DNA of 7,674 nucleotides, taken from the NCBI GenBank assembly GCA_002480345.1, contig DLBY01000143.1, forward strand, positions 29,611-37,284, read 5' to 3'. Under the pieces are notes generated by a model. It made no database searches. It saw only the letters and a list, made by a program, of their open reading frames with translations, and was not told the DNA's origin. Each line of letters opens with the position of its first letter. Within the stretch, counting starts at the first letter, position 1. A program made the position numbers and the translations under genes. Shown here one piece after another: positions 1 through 6,811 of the stretch. The DNA comes from Phycisphaerales bacterium UBA7812. GTDB taxonomy: Bacteria; Planctomycetota; Phycisphaerae; Phycisphaerales; UBA1924.

Positions 1-88
1 CCCCCAGCCACTCGTGGACCGGCTGGGCGATCACCGCCCCCGCCAGTGTGCACACACCCAGAACGCCCAACGACTGCGTCCAACGCAT
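1..88 (-). CDS. Partial secreted protein, N-terminal signal peptide only
   Basis: Read on the minus strand, an ATG at 88-86 opens a frame that runs off the window start after 29 codons (MRWTQSLGVLGVCTLAGAVI, then AQPVHEWLG). This looks like a Sec signal peptide: a short N-region with one Arg, a hydrophobic core at about residues 6-20, and a plausible cleavage site after the Ala of VIA. The start is supported by AGGAG placed 7 nt upstream, an in-frame TGA ten codons upstream, and third codon positions that are mostly G or C. The gene diverges from the dehydrogenase gene at 305. Nothing in the visible part identifies the mature protein, so no function is offered. A different frame starting at 116 is also open but codes less convincingly. 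Confidence 0.6.
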   Translation of the reverse strand, partial: MRWTQSLGVLGVCTLAGAVIAQPVHEWLG

Positions 89-95
89 CGGACTT

Positions 96-100
96 CTCCT
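96..100 (-). promoter_or_regulatory. Ribosome binding site of the divergent minus-strand gene
   Basis: The minus strand reads AGGAG here, followed by 7 nt and then the ATG at 88-86. This is a near-ideal Shine-Dalgarno match and spacing. It is the main reason for choosing that start. Confidence 0.6.
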
Positions 101-153
101 CGATCGGTTTGCTCATCCAGCCCGGTCCGGACGAGCCCCCACGGCCTGCCGCG

Positions 154-182
154 ACTGTATTCGTATCGCCCCGGATCACCAA
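154..182 (-). promoter_or_regulatory. Weak candidate promoter for the divergent minus-strand gene
   Basis: On the minus strand TTGGTG (182-177) is followed by a 17-nt spacer and TACAGT (159-154). These match the sigma-70-type consensus boxes at 3 of 6 and 4 of 6 positions. Transcription would begin near 147, leaving a leader of about 60 nt that contains the AGGAG ribosome binding site. The spacing is ideal but the box matches are modest, so this is only a candidate. Confidence 0.25.
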
Positions 183-292
183 GCCTTTCGGTGACGCGGC
201 ATCGATCGTGCGCAGAACAAACGCCGAGCGCCGGTCCAGACGGGGCATGGACCGAGAACACAGCGACCTCGGGGGCACGGTTTGTCTCCGAG

Positions 293-298
293 TATCAT
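293..298 (+). promoter_or_regulatory. Candidate -10 element directly before the dehydrogenase start (possible leaderless mRNA)
   Basis: TATCAT matches the -10 consensus at 5 of 6 positions and stands out in G+C-rich sequence. It ends 6 nt before the ATG at 305, so a start about 7 nt downstream would fall on the A of the start codon and give a leaderless transcript. This fits the lack of a convincing Shine-Dalgarno sequence before that ATG. No recognisable -35 box lies at the usual distance, so the assignment is tentative. Confidence 0.3.
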
Positions 299-304
299 CG
301 CACG

Positions 305-2896
305 ATGTTCCGAAGCCGCCTGTCCACGCGCCCGCTGCTCCTCGTCCCGCTGTTCTTCGCCCTGCCCTTGGGTGGCGCCGCGATCCAACCGGATCCGGGC
401 TCCTCACGATCGGTGGCGATCAGCCCCCGGACCGACCGATCGATCTCCGCCCCCGTCGGCTTCGATGTCGAACTGCTCCACGAAGTCGATGCCCCGACAC
501 AGGGCTCATGGGTGGCGCTGTGCGATCGTCCCGACGGCACGCTGTACGCTGTCGACCAGTACGGCGGGCTCTTCCGCATCACCCCGCCCCCGCTCGATGA
601 CTTCGAATCCGCACCCGAGATCACGCCTGTCGATCTCCCGCTCAACGGCGCACAAGGCCTGCTGTATGCGTTCGACGCGCTCTATGTGATGGAGACCGGC
701 AGGGGCCTGCTCCGCATCACGGATGCCGATGGGGACGGCGAGGTCGACGCCCCCGAGCTGATCGTCGAGGTCTCCGGGGACGGAGAGCACGGCTCGCACG
801 CCGTGGTGCTCCACCCGGACGGTGAATCGCTGCTGTTCGTCTGCGGGAATCACACCCCGCTCCCCGAGTCGCTCACCGCGAGCCGCGTGCCGCGGGTGTG
901 GGGCGAAGATTTGCTGCTGGCGCGCGACCCCGACCCGAGGGGGCACGCGACGGGGCGGATGGCGCCGGGCGGGTATGTCTGCCGCGTCTCGCCCGACGGC
1001 GCGGAGGTCGAACTGATCGCGTGCGGGTTCCGGAACGCGTACGACCTCGCGGTCTCCCCCGCGGGCGAGGTCTTCGCGTTCGACTCCGATATGGAGTGGG
1101 ACCTGGGCCTGCCCTGGTACCGCCCGGCGCGCGTGTGCCATGTGGTGAGCGGCGCCGACTTCGGCTGGCGCTTCGGCAGCGGCAAGTGGCCCGACCACTA
1201 TCCCGACTCGCTGCCCCCGGTGGTCGATATCGGCCCCGCATCCCCCACCGGCATGCTCTTCGGAACCGGCGCCGCGTTCCCCGAACGCTACCAGCGGGCG
1301 ATGTTCATGCTCGACTGGACCTACGGGATCATCTACGCGGTCCATCTGAATCCCGCCGGTGCGAGCTTCGATGCCGAGGTCGAACCGTTCGTCGTGGGCA
1401 AACCCCTGCCGGTAACCGACGCCGCGATGGGCGCGGACGGCTCGCTCTATTTCACGACCGGCGGTCGCCGCCTCGCCTCCCGCCTCTACCGCATCGTCTA
1501 TCGAGGGGATGAAGCGACAGTCCGAACACCCCGGGAACTTCCGACTCCCGCCGAGACAGCACGGCGTACCGCCCTCGAAGCGTTGCACCACCCGAGGGCG
1601 CGCGGCGAACTCGACTCCCTCTGGCGCGACCTCGCTCATCGCGATCGCTTCGTCCGCCACGCGGCGCGGGTGGCCCTTGAGCACCGACCCGAAACCGAGT
1701 GGAGAACGCGGGCCCTCGAGGAGACCGACCCGCTCAGCGCCGGGCAAGCCCTGATCGCCCTCGCCCGCCACGACGCGCCCGAGCACGCGGAAGGCATGTA
1801 CCAAGCCCTCCTGCGGTTCGATCCTGAATATGCCAGTGAGGACGCGAGCCTCGCGCTCCTCCGAGCTGCGGCGCTCGCGATGATCCGCCTGGGTCCGCCG
1901 AGCGACTCGACACGATCGAAACTGATCACACACACCCGTCTGTTCTCCGGATCGGAAGCCGTCGAGACAGAGGCTGTCCGCCTGCTCATCGCGCTCGGCG
2001 ATCCGGGTGTGATCGACCGCTGCCTCGAACGCCTGAGCGACACCGCGGCGCGCACCCCCGCGAGTTGGGCGGACCTCGCGGAGCAGAACGATCAGTACGG
2101 CAGCGCCATCCGCGACATGCTCGACGCCCCACCGCCCACCGACGCGATCCGCTACGCCCACATGCTCAGCAATCTCGAGTCCGGATGGACCTTCCAGCAG
2201 CGGCAGGCCTTCTTTACTTTTCTGCAACGCGCCTCCGCGGCATCAGGCGGCATGAGCTACCGCGGCTTCATCGACGCGATCCGCCAGCGAGCGCTCGGCC
2301 GTTGCACCGCTCTCGAGCGAGAGGCCCTCGCGCCGCTGCTCGAGCCGATCAACCAGCAGAGCGACCTTCCCGAGATGGTGTTCCCCTCCGGCCCATTCCG
2401 CGCCTGGACAACCGACGACGCCGCGCGGGCCGTCGGCACACTCCGCGGCGTCTCCTTTGAGCGTGGAGCGGGTCTCTATCGCGCCGCGGCGTGCATGAGC
2501 TGCCATCAGATGAACGGGCTCGGGAGCAATGTCGGACCCGATCTGTCCAGCGTGGGGCGCACCTACGCGCCCGCGGACCTTGTGCGAGCGATCATCGAAC
2601 CGAGCGCCTCGGTCTCGGATCAGTACGCGGTCTCGGTTGTCACCCTGCGCGACGCGGATCCCGTCAGCGGGATCATCACCGGGGCGGACGAGCAGCACAT
2701 TACGGTTGCGCCCTACTTCGGCTCGTCGGCTTCGCCGACCAGGATCCCGCGGGAGCGGATCCGCTCGATCGAGCCCTCGCCCACCTCCGCGATGCCGGCG
2801 GGTCTCGTCAACAGCTTCAACGCTGACGATCTGCGCGACCTGATCGCGTATCTCGTCAGCGGCGGTAACCCGGACGACGCCGTGTACAGCGACTGA
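305..2896 (+). CDS. Secreted PVC-type dehydrogenase with beta-propeller, HEAT-like middle and C-terminal heme c domain
   Basis: This 863-residue protein resembles the Pirellula/Verrucomicrobium-type putative membrane-bound dehydrogenases. A Sec signal peptide (basic N-region, hydrophobic residues about 11-26) supports the ATG at 305, although the frame is open back to 14. Residues about 50-410 form a sugar-dehydrogenase-like propeller, with a DADGDGEVD acidic motif (140-148), GFRNAYD (241-247) and DSDMEWD (260-266). Residues about 415-700 are helical and HEAT-like; DRFVRHAARVAL (447-458) is the clearest repeat. The C-terminal 145 or so residues are the family heme domain: C730-M-S-C733-H734 binds heme c, and M830 in AMPAGL is the likely distal ligand, separated from it by a beta-rich insert. 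The family's substrate is not established, and PQQ binding cannot be judged by eye. It probably oxidises a substrate outside the cytoplasm and passes electrons to its own heme. No Shine-Dalgarno sequence is evident. Confidence 0.9.
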   Translation: MFRSRLSTRPLLLVPLFFALPLGGAAIQPDPGSSRSVAISPRTDRSISAPVGFDVELLHEVDAPTQGSWVALCDRPDGTLYAVDQYGGLFRITPPPLDDFESAPEITPVDLPLNGAQGLLYAFDALYVMETGRGLLRITDADGDGEVDAPELIVEVSGDGEHGSHAVVLHPDGESLLFVCGNHTPLPESLTASRVPRVWGEDLLLARDPDPRGHATGRMAPGGYVCRVSPDGAEVELIACGFRNAYDLAVSPAGEVFAFDSDMEWDLGLPWYRPARVCHVVSGADFGWRFGSGKWPDHYPDSLPPVVDIGPASPTGMLFGTGAAFPERYQRAMFMLDWTYGIIYAVHLNPAGASFDAEVEPFVVGKPLPVTDAAMGADGSLYFTTGGRRLASRLYRIVYRGDEATVRTPRELPTPAETARRTALEALHHPRARGELDSLWRDLAHRDRFVRHAARVALEHRPETEWRTRALEETDPLSAGQALIALARHDAPEHAEGMYQALLRFDPEYASEDASLALLRAAALAMIRLGPPSDSTRSKLITHTRLFSGSEAVETEAVRLLIALGDPGVIDRCLERLSDTAARTPASWADLAEQNDQYGSAIRDMLDAPPPTDAIRYAHMLSNLESGWTFQQRQAFFTFLQRASAASGGMSYRGFIDAIRQRALGRCTALEREALAPLLEPINQQSDLPEMVFPSGPFRAWTTDDAARAVGTLRGVSFERGAGLYRAAACMSCHQMNGLGSNVGPDLSSVGRTYAPADLVRAIIEPSASVSDQYAVSVVTLRDADPVSGIITGADEQHITVAPYFGSSASPTRIPRERIRSIEPSPTSAMPAGLVNSFNADDLRDLIAYLVSGGNPDDAVYSD

Positions 2897-2911
2897 ATCG
2901 CAACGAGCGCC

Positions 2912-2925
2912 ATGCGTTCGCGCAT
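2912..2925 (+). other. Small TTCG-loop hairpin after the dehydrogenase gene
   Basis: ATGCG-TTCG-CGCAT forms a perfect 5-bp stem with a TTCG tetraloop, starting 16 nt after the stop codon. No T-tract follows, so it is not a canonical intrinsic terminator. It could protect an mRNA 3' end or be chance. No better terminator is visible before the next gene. Confidence 0.25.
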
Positions 2926-3022
2926 CCCACCACCCAACGGAGTGGCGTGCGCCAGCCCCGGGATTCGCAAACGGGCGGAGCGATTCACCCGGATCGTGCT
3001 CCCATGATTGAGCCGGGACCGG

Positions 3023-3050
3023 TTGGCCCAGGATCCGCCTCCGGTATACT
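3023..3050 (+). promoter_or_regulatory. Candidate sigma-70-type promoter of the PSCyt/DUF1501 operon
   Basis: TTGGCC (3023-3028), a 16-nt spacer and TATACT (3045-3050) match the -35 and -10 consensus at 4 of 6 and 5 of 6 positions. An A+T-rich TATACT is conspicuous in this G+C-rich gap. Transcription would start near 3057 and give a leader of about 70 nt before the GTG at 3126. The position suggests that the PSCyt and DUF1501 genes are transcribed independently of the dehydrogenase gene. Confidence 0.5.
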
Positions 3051-3054
3051 CGGC

Positions 3055-3068
3055 GAACCGCCCGGTTC
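3055..3068. repeat. GAACCG/CGGTTC dyad over the predicted transcription start, possible operator
   Basis: GAACCG-CC-CGGTTC is a perfect inverted repeat of 6-bp arms around a 2-nt centre. It lies 4 nt after the -10 box and spans the expected start site near 3057, which is a classic position for a repressor operator. In RNA it could also fold as a 5-bp stem at the very 5' end of the leader. No regulator gene is visible in the window. Confidence 0.35.
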
Positions 3069-3114
3069 CGATCTGCCGCGCGGGGGAGATATCCACTGAA
3101 TCCGCGAGGCACAC

Positions 3115-3118
3115 AGGA
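3115..3118 (+). promoter_or_regulatory. Ribosome binding site deciding the GTG start of the PSCyt gene
   Basis: AGGA lies 7 nt before the GTG at 3126. Its last base is also the first base of an ATG at 3118 that is in another frame. The Shine-Dalgarno spacing supports the GTG as the true start. Confidence 0.5.
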
Positions 3119-3125
3119 TGACCCG

Positions 3126-6100
3126 GTGCGCGGGCGTGCGCTCGAATGCCTGCTCGCCCTCGTCGCGTGCGCGGCGCTGGCGGGCGTCGGTTGGCTCGCT
3201 TTCGGGGATCCGTTCGGATCCCTGCGCAGCGGGGACGCCCCGCCGCCGTCTCACCCCGATGCGGCCCTCGCCCGCGTCGCGACCGATGAACCCGCGTCCC
3301 CCGCGGGCGAGACGCAGAACGAAGTCCGGTACGGACGCGACATCCGTCCCCTTCTCTCCGACCGCTGTTTCAACTGTCACGGCCAGGACCCCGAGACACG
3401 CGCCGCCGGGCTGCGCCTGGACACGCGCGACGCCGCGATCGCGAGCCGCGACGGCACGCGCGCCGTCGTGCCGGGCGATCCCGACGCGAGCGCGCTCTGG
3501 ACTCGGATCACCCACCACGACCCCGACCTGCGCATGCCCCCTCCCGAGGCGCAGAAACGCCCGCTGACCGATGCCGATCTCGCTCTGATCCGCGCATGGA
3601 TCGAGCAAGGCGCCGAGTACGAGCCCCACTGGGCGTTCGAACCTCCCGCGCGGCACGATCCGCCCGGGGTCCAGAAGGGTGACTGGGCCCGCGACGAGAT
3701 CGATCGGTTCGTGCTCGCGAAGATGGAAGCCCAAAGCGTCACGCCCGCGCCCGAAGCAGCGCCCGAGACGCTGCTGCGCCGCGTCTTCCTCGACCTGACG
3801 GGGCTCCCCCCCACGCTCGAAGAGCTGGACGAATTTCTCCAGGATCGCGAACGCGAGGGCGACGACGCGTACGCCCGCTGGGTCGAGCGCCTTTTGAACG
3901 AGGAGCCCTATGTCACCCGCGTCGCGGAACGCCTGACGACACCCTGGCTCGACGCCGCCCGGTACGCGGACACGATCGGCATCCACACCGACGCCGGTCG
4001 CCAGATGTGGCTCTGGCGCGACTGGGTGATCGACGCGTTCCGAATGAACATGCCCTACGACCGGTTCATCACCGAGCAGCTCGCGGGCGATCTGATCCCC
4101 GGCGCGACCGAGCCCCAGCGTATCGCGAGCGGCTTCAACAGGAGCCATGTGATCACCGACGAGGGCGGCGCGATCGACGAGGAGTATCTCGTCGAGTACG
4201 CGGTCGACCGGACCGACACCGCCTCGTCCGTCTTCCTGGGCCTCACGATGTCGTGCGCACGATGCCACGACCACAAGTACGACCCGATCTCCGCGGAGGA
4301 CTACTACAGCCTGTTCGCGTACTTCAATTCCAACGACGAGCCCGGGCTCTATTCCCAGCAGCGCGACCCCAACCGCGCCTTCGAACCCGCGATAGCCGTG
4401 CTGACAGAACTGCAGCGGGAGCGTCTCGGAGAAATCAACGACGAGTTGTCGATCCTCGAAGACAGAGCGGCATCGCCCGGCGAGGAGATCATCGCCGCAC
4501 GACGGGCCTTCTTCTCCGCCCTTCAAAGCGAGTGGCGCACGCCCAGGGTCGAATCCGCGCGCTCCGCCGGCCTCTCAACGCTGGAGGTGCTGGACGATCG
4601 TTCCGTTCGCGCCGCGGGCGAGAACCCCGAGACCGACCGCTTCGAACTCACGCTGGGCCTTGACGAACCGATCGCGGGCGCAAACGCCCTGCTGATCGAG
4701 GCGCTCACCGACGATTCGATCGAGGGCAGCCGCCCGGGGCGTGCCTCCAACGGGAACGCCGTTCTGACCGATCTCGAGATTTCACTCTCGCGCGGGACCG
4801 ACTCGCGGGCGCTCGAGCCTCGCTGGGCATGGGCGGATATCGCCCAGACCGAGGGAGGGCACCGATGGGTCGACCCGCTGACCAGGGGCTCGATCAGCGG
4901 CTGGGCGATCGACGGGCACAACCACCCGGGCCCGCGTGCGCTGCTCGTGCTCCTCGATGAAGCGACCGACATCGGTGCCGAGGATCGGCTCTCGGTCACG
5001 CTCCGATTCGAATCAGAATACCCGAATCATGCGTTCGTCAGAACCCGTGTGCGCGTCGGATCCGTCACACCGCCCCGGGGGATCGTCCCAGTCTTCGGCA
5101 CCTGGCACCGAACCCCGGTCTTCACCGGGCCAAGCCGCGCCGAAGTGTTCGCGGAGAGCTTCGGGCCCGAGTCGGTCCCGCGCATCGACACCGCTGATTC
5201 CTTCGGAGACGACGACCACACATGGTCGATCGCCCGCGAGATCCGCGACGGCGAAGTCGCCGCGTTCACGGGCCCGACGCCCGGCGCCGTCTATTTCGCC
5301 CGAGAGGTCTTCTCGCCGGAGACGATCGAGCTGCCCGTCTCACTGGGCAGCGACGACGGGTTCCGCCTCTTCGTCAACGGATCGCTGGTCGCCGAGAACG
5401 ACACCGAACGAGGCGTCGCCCCCGATCAGGACCGCGCCGTCCTCCCCCTCCGCGCGGGACGCAATATCGTCGTGATGAAGGTCATCAACACGGGCGGGCC
5501 CGGCGGGCTCTACTTCGCGCCAGACCTCCCCCCGCTCTCGGTCAACGACCTTGCCATCGCGGCGCTGCCCGAGCAGGTGCGGACCGATGACCTCCGGACC
5601 CGGGCGTTCGACGCGTGGCACCGATCGCCCATCTCGCCGACGGGGCAGCTCTATCTCCGGCTCGACGAGCTCCGCGCACAAGCGGCACGCGTCGAGGCCG
5701 AGGCGCCGCGGACGATGGTGATGCGAGAACTCGACGAGCCGCGAGAGACCTTCGTGCTCGTGCGGGGCATGTACGACCAGCCCGATGAATCAAGACCCGT
5801 CGAACGCCGAGTGCCAGCCGTGCTGGGATCACTCCCCCACGGCGCCCCCCCGAACCGCTTGGGGCTCGCGCAGTGGATGACCGCACCCGACAACCCGCTG
5901 GTCGCGCGCGTCGCGGTCAACCGGTTCTGGATGATGCTGTTCGGGGAAGGGCTCGTGCGCACGCCCGAGGACTTCGGCCTGCAGGGCGCCTGGCCCACCC
6001 ATCCCGAATTGCTCGACACCCTCGCCGTCGATTTCCGCGAGAGCGGATGGGATGTGCACGCGCTGCTCAAGCGGATCGTGCTCAGCGCCACCTACCGGCA

Positions 6101-6806
6101 GGACTCCGCGTTCCGACCCGATCTCCACGAACTCGATCCGGACAACGAGCTACTCGCCCGCTACCCGAGCCGACGCCTCTGGGCCGAGCAGATCCGCGAC
6201 CAGGCGCTCTACCACGCGGGCCTGCTCGTCGAACAGACCGGGGGGCCGTCGGTCAAGCCCTACCAACCCGCCGGGCTGTGGCGCGAGGTCGCGATGCCCG
6301 CTTCGAACACGCGGGAGTTCGTCCGCGGCTCGGGGGATGATCTCTACCGGCGTTCGCTCTACACCTATTGGAAACGGGCGGCCCCGCCCCCCGCGATGCG
6401 CGCATTCGACGCGCCGACACGCGAGTTCTGCACCGTCCAGCGGGCAACGACCGACACGCCCCTGCAGGCGCTGGTGCTCTGGAACGACGAACAGTTTGTC
6501 GAGGCCGCGCGCGTCCTCGCGCAGCGGACGCTCTCGCGCGAAGGGACCGACGAAACCAGGCTCGGCAGGCTCTTCCGACGCTGCACCGCCCAGGAGCCCG
6601 ATGAACGCGAGCGCGCCGTCCTCAGCGAGACACTCGACGCGTTCCGCCAGCGGTTCAGCGCATCGCCCGGAGACGCGTCGTCCCTCCTCCGCGTGGGCGA
6701 CGCGATGGTCCCCGAAACAATGGCGGGCGCCGAGCCCGAGCTGGCCGCCTGGACGATGGTCGCTTCCACCGTCATGAACCTCTACCGGGTGACGACCCAG
6801 GAGTGA
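3126..6806 (+). CDS. PSCyt1-PSCyt2-PSD1 protein (DUF1549/DUF1553) with two CxxCH motifs
   Basis: This 1226-residue envelope protein of PVC type starts at GTG, chosen for AGGA 7 nt upstream and the hydrophobic signal or anchor that follows (residues about 8-27). PSCyt1 (about 67-160) carries C81-F-N-C84-H85, with M137 in RMPPPE as likely distal ligand. PSCyt2/DUF1549 (about 189-410) ends in C377-A-R-C380-H381-D-H-K-Y-D-P, the family's conserved CxxCH signature. The centre is beta-rich: about 470-645 resembles a galactose-binding-like sandwich (RPGRASNGN, 536-544), and about 690-810 resembles a PA14 or carbohydrate-binding sandwich (SDDGFRLFVNG, 742-752). PSD1/DUF1553 (about 895-1226) has VNRFW (931-935), LSATYRQ (986-992), YPSRRLWAEQ and TDTPLQAL. 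The frame is intact. Function is not established for the family. Heme-mediated electron transfer coupled to a carbohydrate ligand is an inference. The gene is co-transcribed with the DUF1501 gene 5 bp downstream. Confidence 0.93.
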   Translation: MRGRALECLLALVACAALAGVGWLAFGDPFGSLRSGDAPPPSHPDAALARVATDEPASPAGETQNEVRYGRDIRPLLSDRCFNCHGQDPETRAAGLRLDTRDAAIASRDGTRAVVPGDPDASALWTRITHHDPDLRMPPPEAQKRPLTDADLALIRAWIEQGAEYEPHWAFEPPARHDPPGVQKGDWARDEIDRFVLAKMEAQSVTPAPEAAPETLLRRVFLDLTGLPPTLEELDEFLQDREREGDDAYARWVERLLNEEPYVTRVAERLTTPWLDAARYADTIGIHTDAGRQMWLWRDWVIDAFRMNMPYDRFITEQLAGDLIPGATEPQRIASGFNRSHVITDEGGAIDEEYLVEYAVDRTDTASSVFLGLTMSCARCHDHKYDPISAEDYYSLFAYFNSNDEPGLYSQQRDPNRAFEPAIAVLTELQRERLGEINDELSILEDRAASPGEEIIAARRAFFSALQSEWRTPRVESARSAGLSTLEVLDDRSVRAAGENPETDRFELTLGLDEPIAGANALLIEALTDDSIEGSRPGRASNGNAVLTDLEISLSRGTDSRALEPRWAWADIAQTEGGHRWVDPLTRGSISGWAIDGHNHPGPRALLVLLDEATDIGAEDRLSVTLRFESEYPNHAFVRTRVRVGSVTPPRGIVPVFGTWHRTPVFTGPSRAEVFAESFGPESVPRIDTADSFGDDDHTWSIAREIRDGEVAAFTGPTPGAVYFAREVFSPETIELPVSLGSDDGFRLFVNGSLVAENDTERGVAPDQDRAVLPLRAGRNIVVMKVINTGGPGGLYFAPDLPPLSVNDLAIAALPEQVRTDDLRTRAFDAWHRSPISPTGQLYLRLDELRAQAARVEAEAPRTMVMRELDEPRETFVLVRGMYDQPDESRPVERRVPAVLGSLPHGAPPNRLGLAQWMTAPDNPLVARVAVNRFWMMLFGEGLVRTPEDFGLQGAWPTHPELLDTLAVDFRESGWDVHALLKRIVLSATYRQDSAFRPDLHELDPDNELLARYPSRRLWAEQIRDQALYHAGLLVEQTGGPSVKPYQPAGLWREVAMPASNTREFVRGSGDDLYRRSLYTYWKRAAPPPAMRAFDAPTREFCTVQRATTDTPLQALVLWNDEQFVEAARVLAQRTLSREGTDETRLGRLFRRCTAQEPDERERAVLSETLDAFRQRFSASPGDASSLLRVGDAMVPETMAGAEPELAAWTMVASTVMNLYRVTTQE
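3203..3224 (+). repeat. Strong inverted repeat early in the PSCyt coding sequence
   Basis: GGGATCCG-TT-CGGATCCC (3205-3222) is a perfect 8-bp inverted repeat. In RNA it would form a 7-bp stem with a GTTC loop, extended at the base by a G-U and a C-G pair. It lies about 80 nt into the gene, at the codons just after the signal or anchor segment. No T-tract follows. It may slow ribosomes, tune expression, or be a coincidence of coding. Confidence 0.4.
6799..6803 (+). promoter_or_regulatory. Ribosome binding site of the DUF1501 gene, inside the end of the PSCyt gene
   Basis: AGGAG lies 8 nt before the ATG at 6812 and directly abuts the TGA stop (6804-6806) of the upstream gene. This arrangement favours translational coupling of the two genes. 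Confidence 0.7.
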
Positions 6807-6811
6807 TCGGC

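Noticed and set aside
1..116. Alternative minus-strand start at 116 in another frame (MSKPIEEKSDALD...)
   Set aside because: After about 15 residues it turns into Gly/Arg/Pro-rich sequence with poor third-position G+C. The frame starting at 88 has a better ribosome site and a signal peptide.
14..304. N-terminal extension of the dehydrogenase frame back to an ATG at 14
   Set aside because: The extra 97 residues are low-complexity, resemble no domain, overlap the divergent gene, and would bury a good signal peptide that begins at 305.
506..2227. Long minus-strand open frame (573 codons) antisense to the dehydrogenase
   Set aside because: It mirrors a well-identified plus-strand protein. Its translation is rich in Arg, Gly and Glu with no recognisable domain, as expected opposite high G+C codons.
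2895..2986. GAATCGC ... GCGATTC inverted repeat flanking the start of the intergenic gap
   Set aside because: The 7-bp arms are 78 nt apart, and one overlaps the dehydrogenase stop codon; this is within chance expectation.
2897..3125. Intrinsic terminator, small gene or riboswitch in the gap between dehydrogenase and PSCyt genes
   Set aside because: No stem followed by a T-run was found, no short frame with a ribosome site stands out, and no known riboswitch core was recognised.
3118..3567. Open frame of 149 codons from the ATG at 3118
   Set aside because: It is an Arg/Ser/Pro-rich shadow of the PSCyt gene in a different frame, with no domain features.
2985..4526. Minus-strand open frame (513 codons) antisense to the start of the PSCyt gene
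   Set aside because: It overlaps conserved PSCyt1 and PSCyt2 motifs on the other strand and shows no family signature of its own.
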